From JAZDLC01 sp043802345 (GTDB taxonomy: Bacteria > Planctomycetota > B15-G4 > JADJEK01), in the NCBI GenBank assembly GCA_043802345.1, contig JAZDLC010000212.1, forward strand, positions 1 through 23,612: 23,612 bases of DNA. The letters run 5' to 3'. The notes under the pieces are model-generated. The model was given only the letters and a program-made list of their open reading frames with translations, had not been told where the DNA came from and did no database searches. The position numbers were made by a program, and so were the translations under genes. This document shows positions 22,255 through 23,612 of this stretch, one piece after another (position 1 is the first letter of the stretch; each line of letters opens with the position of its first letter).

Positions 22255-23612
22255 ATGTTCTCGGGAGAATCTGAAGCAACTTCTCATCAGGAAGGTCTGC
22301 TGTCGCACATTCGCGACTTGGTTTCCCCTCAGCAGTTCAATACCTGGTTCCGCAACGTCACCCTCCTCCCCTCGGACGGTTCTTCAGCCGTGCGGTTGAT
22401 GGTTCCGAATACTTTCGTTCGGGATTGGATCACCAACTACTACTCCAACATCTTGGGGCAGGCTGTCCGGCGTTGCCTTGGCGAGGATCGGGAGGTTTCG
22501 CTAACCATCGATCCGAAGGCGCCTCCGCCTCCGTCGGTCGAGACCGAGATTCCCCCCTTCACGGCCCCCTCCGCGAGCCAAGACCCTGAGACGCGGCCGC
22601 GCACTTTCACTGCGGACGTGCCTCGCGCAAACAGGGCGGACGTTCGACTCGCTCTCTATTCCGACACCATCCTTCACGGCGACTACACGTTCGACAACTT
22701 CGTCATTGGTTCAAGCAACCACTTCGCCCATGCCGCCGCGATCGCCGTCGCCGACGCCCCGGGCAAGAGCTACAACCCGTTCTTCCTGCACGGCTCCGTT
22801 GGTCTCGGCAAGACTCATCTCCTCCAGGCTGTCTGCCATCAGATCCTCGAGAAACAGCCGGGCTCCAACATTCTCTACCTCTCGAGTGAGTCGTTCATCA
22901 ACCAGTTTATTGGTGCTCTTGAGGACAATGATCTTTCATTGTTCCGTCATAAGTATCGCAACGTCGACGTCCTGTTGGTCGACGACATCCATCTTCTGGC
23001 CAACAAGGAGCGCACCCAGGAGGAGTTCTTCCACACGTTCAACACGATCTACAACCTGGGCCACCAGATCGTTCTCTCCAGCGATGCGCCTCCCAAAGAG
23101 ATTCCCACTCTTCAGGAGCGGCTGGTGTCTCGATTCAAGATGGGCCTGGTGGTGGAGATCGCTCCTCCCGACTTCGAGACCAGGGTCAACATTCTCAAGC
23201 GCAAGGCTCGACTCCGCGGCCACGAACTCCTGGACGATGTGGCCCACTTCCTGGCGGAACATGTTTCCACCAATATCCGAGAGCTCGAGGGCGCTGTCAT
23301 CCGCCTGATCGGCTACTCCTCCCTTCTCGACAGGGCCATCACTCTCGACCTGGCTCGCGAAGTGATCATGGACGACATCGGTCCCCGCAAGGCGGCGGTC
23401 ACGATCCAGGACATCGTCTCGGCGGTGACCCGCTACTTCAATGTCAAGCTCTCCGAGTTGCAGTCGAAGCGCCGCAACCACTCCATCGCCTTTCCCCGTC
23501 AGGTGTGCATGTACCTGGCACGGGCGAAGACGAATCTCTCCCTCGAGGAGATCGGCGGCTACTTCGGTGGCCGGGACCACACGACCGTCATCTACGCCAC
23601 AGAGAAGATCCG
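22255..23612 (+). CDS. dnaA: Chromosomal replication initiator DnaA (3' end cut by the window edge)
   Basis: DnaA is the ATP-dependent initiator of chromosome replication. The frame runs open from the ATG at 22255 to the edge, giving 452 residues and missing only a short C-terminus. Domain I (1-80) contains SPQQFNTWF. A short Pro-rich linker covers about 88-125. The AAA+ domain has YTFDNFVIGSSN (144-155), the Walker A loop GSVGLGKTH (180-188), Walker B LLVDDIH (240-246), the sensor 1 region LSSD (274-277) and LQERLVSRF (286-294), which holds the arginine-finger region. NIRELEGA lies at 340-347. Domain IV carries SKRRNHSIAFPRQ and the signature GGRDHTTV (438-445). Seven G bases and five T bases precede the start; no standard Shine-Dalgarno spacing is visible. 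Confidence 0.97.
   Translation, partial: MFSGESEATSHQEGLLSHIRDLVSPQQFNTWFRNVTLLPSDGSSAVRLMVPNTFVRDWITNYYSNILGQAVRRCLGEDREVSLTIDPKAPPPPSVETEIPPFTAPSASQDPETRPRTFTADVPRANRADVRLALYSDTILHGDYTFDNFVIGSSNHFAHAAAIAVADAPGKSYNPFFLHGSVGLGKTHLLQAVCHQILEKQPGSNILYLSSESFINQFIGALEDNDLSLFRHKYRNVDVLLVDDIHLLANKERTQEEFFHTFNTIYNLGHQIVLSSDAPPKEIPTLQERLVSRFKMGLVVEIAPPDFETRVNILKRKARLRGHELLDDVAHFLAEHVSTNIRELEGAVIRLIGYSSLLDRAITLDLAREVIMDDIGPRKAAVTIQDIVSAVTRYFNVKLSELQSKRRNHSIAFPRQVCMYLARAKTNLSLEEIGGYFGGRDHTTVIYATEKI

Noticed and set aside
21743..22255. Several overlapping open frames upstream of dnaA, checked for rpmH and rnpA
   Set aside because: None shows the L34 MKRTxQPS start or RNase P protein motifs; compositions are typical of non-coding frames.
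1..23612. Search for tRNA, rRNA, tmRNA, RNase P RNA, SRP RNA, CRISPR arrays and transposases
   Set aside because: By eye no T-loop GGTTCGAATCC pattern, no conserved RNA core sequences, no regularly spaced direct repeats and no transposase motifs were found. A covariance-model scan could still reveal something missed.

Overview
The window looks like GC-rich bacterial chromosome near the replication-initiation and segregation genes. dnaA runs off the right edge. parB sits about 13 kb to its left and carries a near-perfect parS site inside its own coding sequence. No rRNA, tRNA, CRISPR array, transposase or phage gene was recognised. The lineage cannot be fixed from the sequence alone. A secreted protein with GKW repeats, a DUF3352-like/pseudopilin fusion, an HNH protein of a type frequent in Planctomycetota and a complete bacillithiol pathway suggest Planctomycetota or a related environmental phylum. 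That placement is inference with low to moderate confidence.

Layout. Positions 1-9900 are mostly minus-strand. From the left edge they hold a truncated DUF374-type acyltransferase, a two-helix membrane protein, a large exported protein ending in a GspG-like domain, a secreted GKW-repeat protein, an HNH nuclease and a zinc-ribbon/J-domain protein. One plus-strand gene, a membrane-anchored cyclophilin-like protein, interrupts this series. It is followed by about 780 bp of repeat-rich non-coding DNA (7386-8162). Next comes a minus-strand cluster in the transcription order HPr-domain fusion, metallophosphoesterase, ParB. It diverges at about 11.26-11.45 kb from a plus-strand sigma-70 factor and hemW. 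A minus-strand block (13490-16258) holds a GIDE-like membrane protein and a B12-binding-type radical SAM enzyme.

From 16532 to 21403 a very tight plus-strand operon runs pabA/trpG, pyrF, bshC, bshB1, bshA. All junctions are overlaps or a 1-base gap. All three committed bacillithiol genes are present: the glycosyltransferase BshA, the deacetylase BshB1 and the cysteine ligase BshC. The cell therefore probably uses bacillithiol as a low-molecular-weight thiol. An 851-bp non-coding region (21404-22254) with inverted and direct repeats and a promoter-like element precedes dnaA. It is a candidate origin, although no consensus DnaA box was found.

The most unusual items are the C-terminal HPr domain on a 437-residue helical protein next to parB, the pseudopilin-like tail on a DUF3352-like protein, a sigma factor with no canonical start codon at its expected N-terminus (an ATC follows a strong Shine-Dalgarno sequence), and an inverted-repeat element at 7401-7527.
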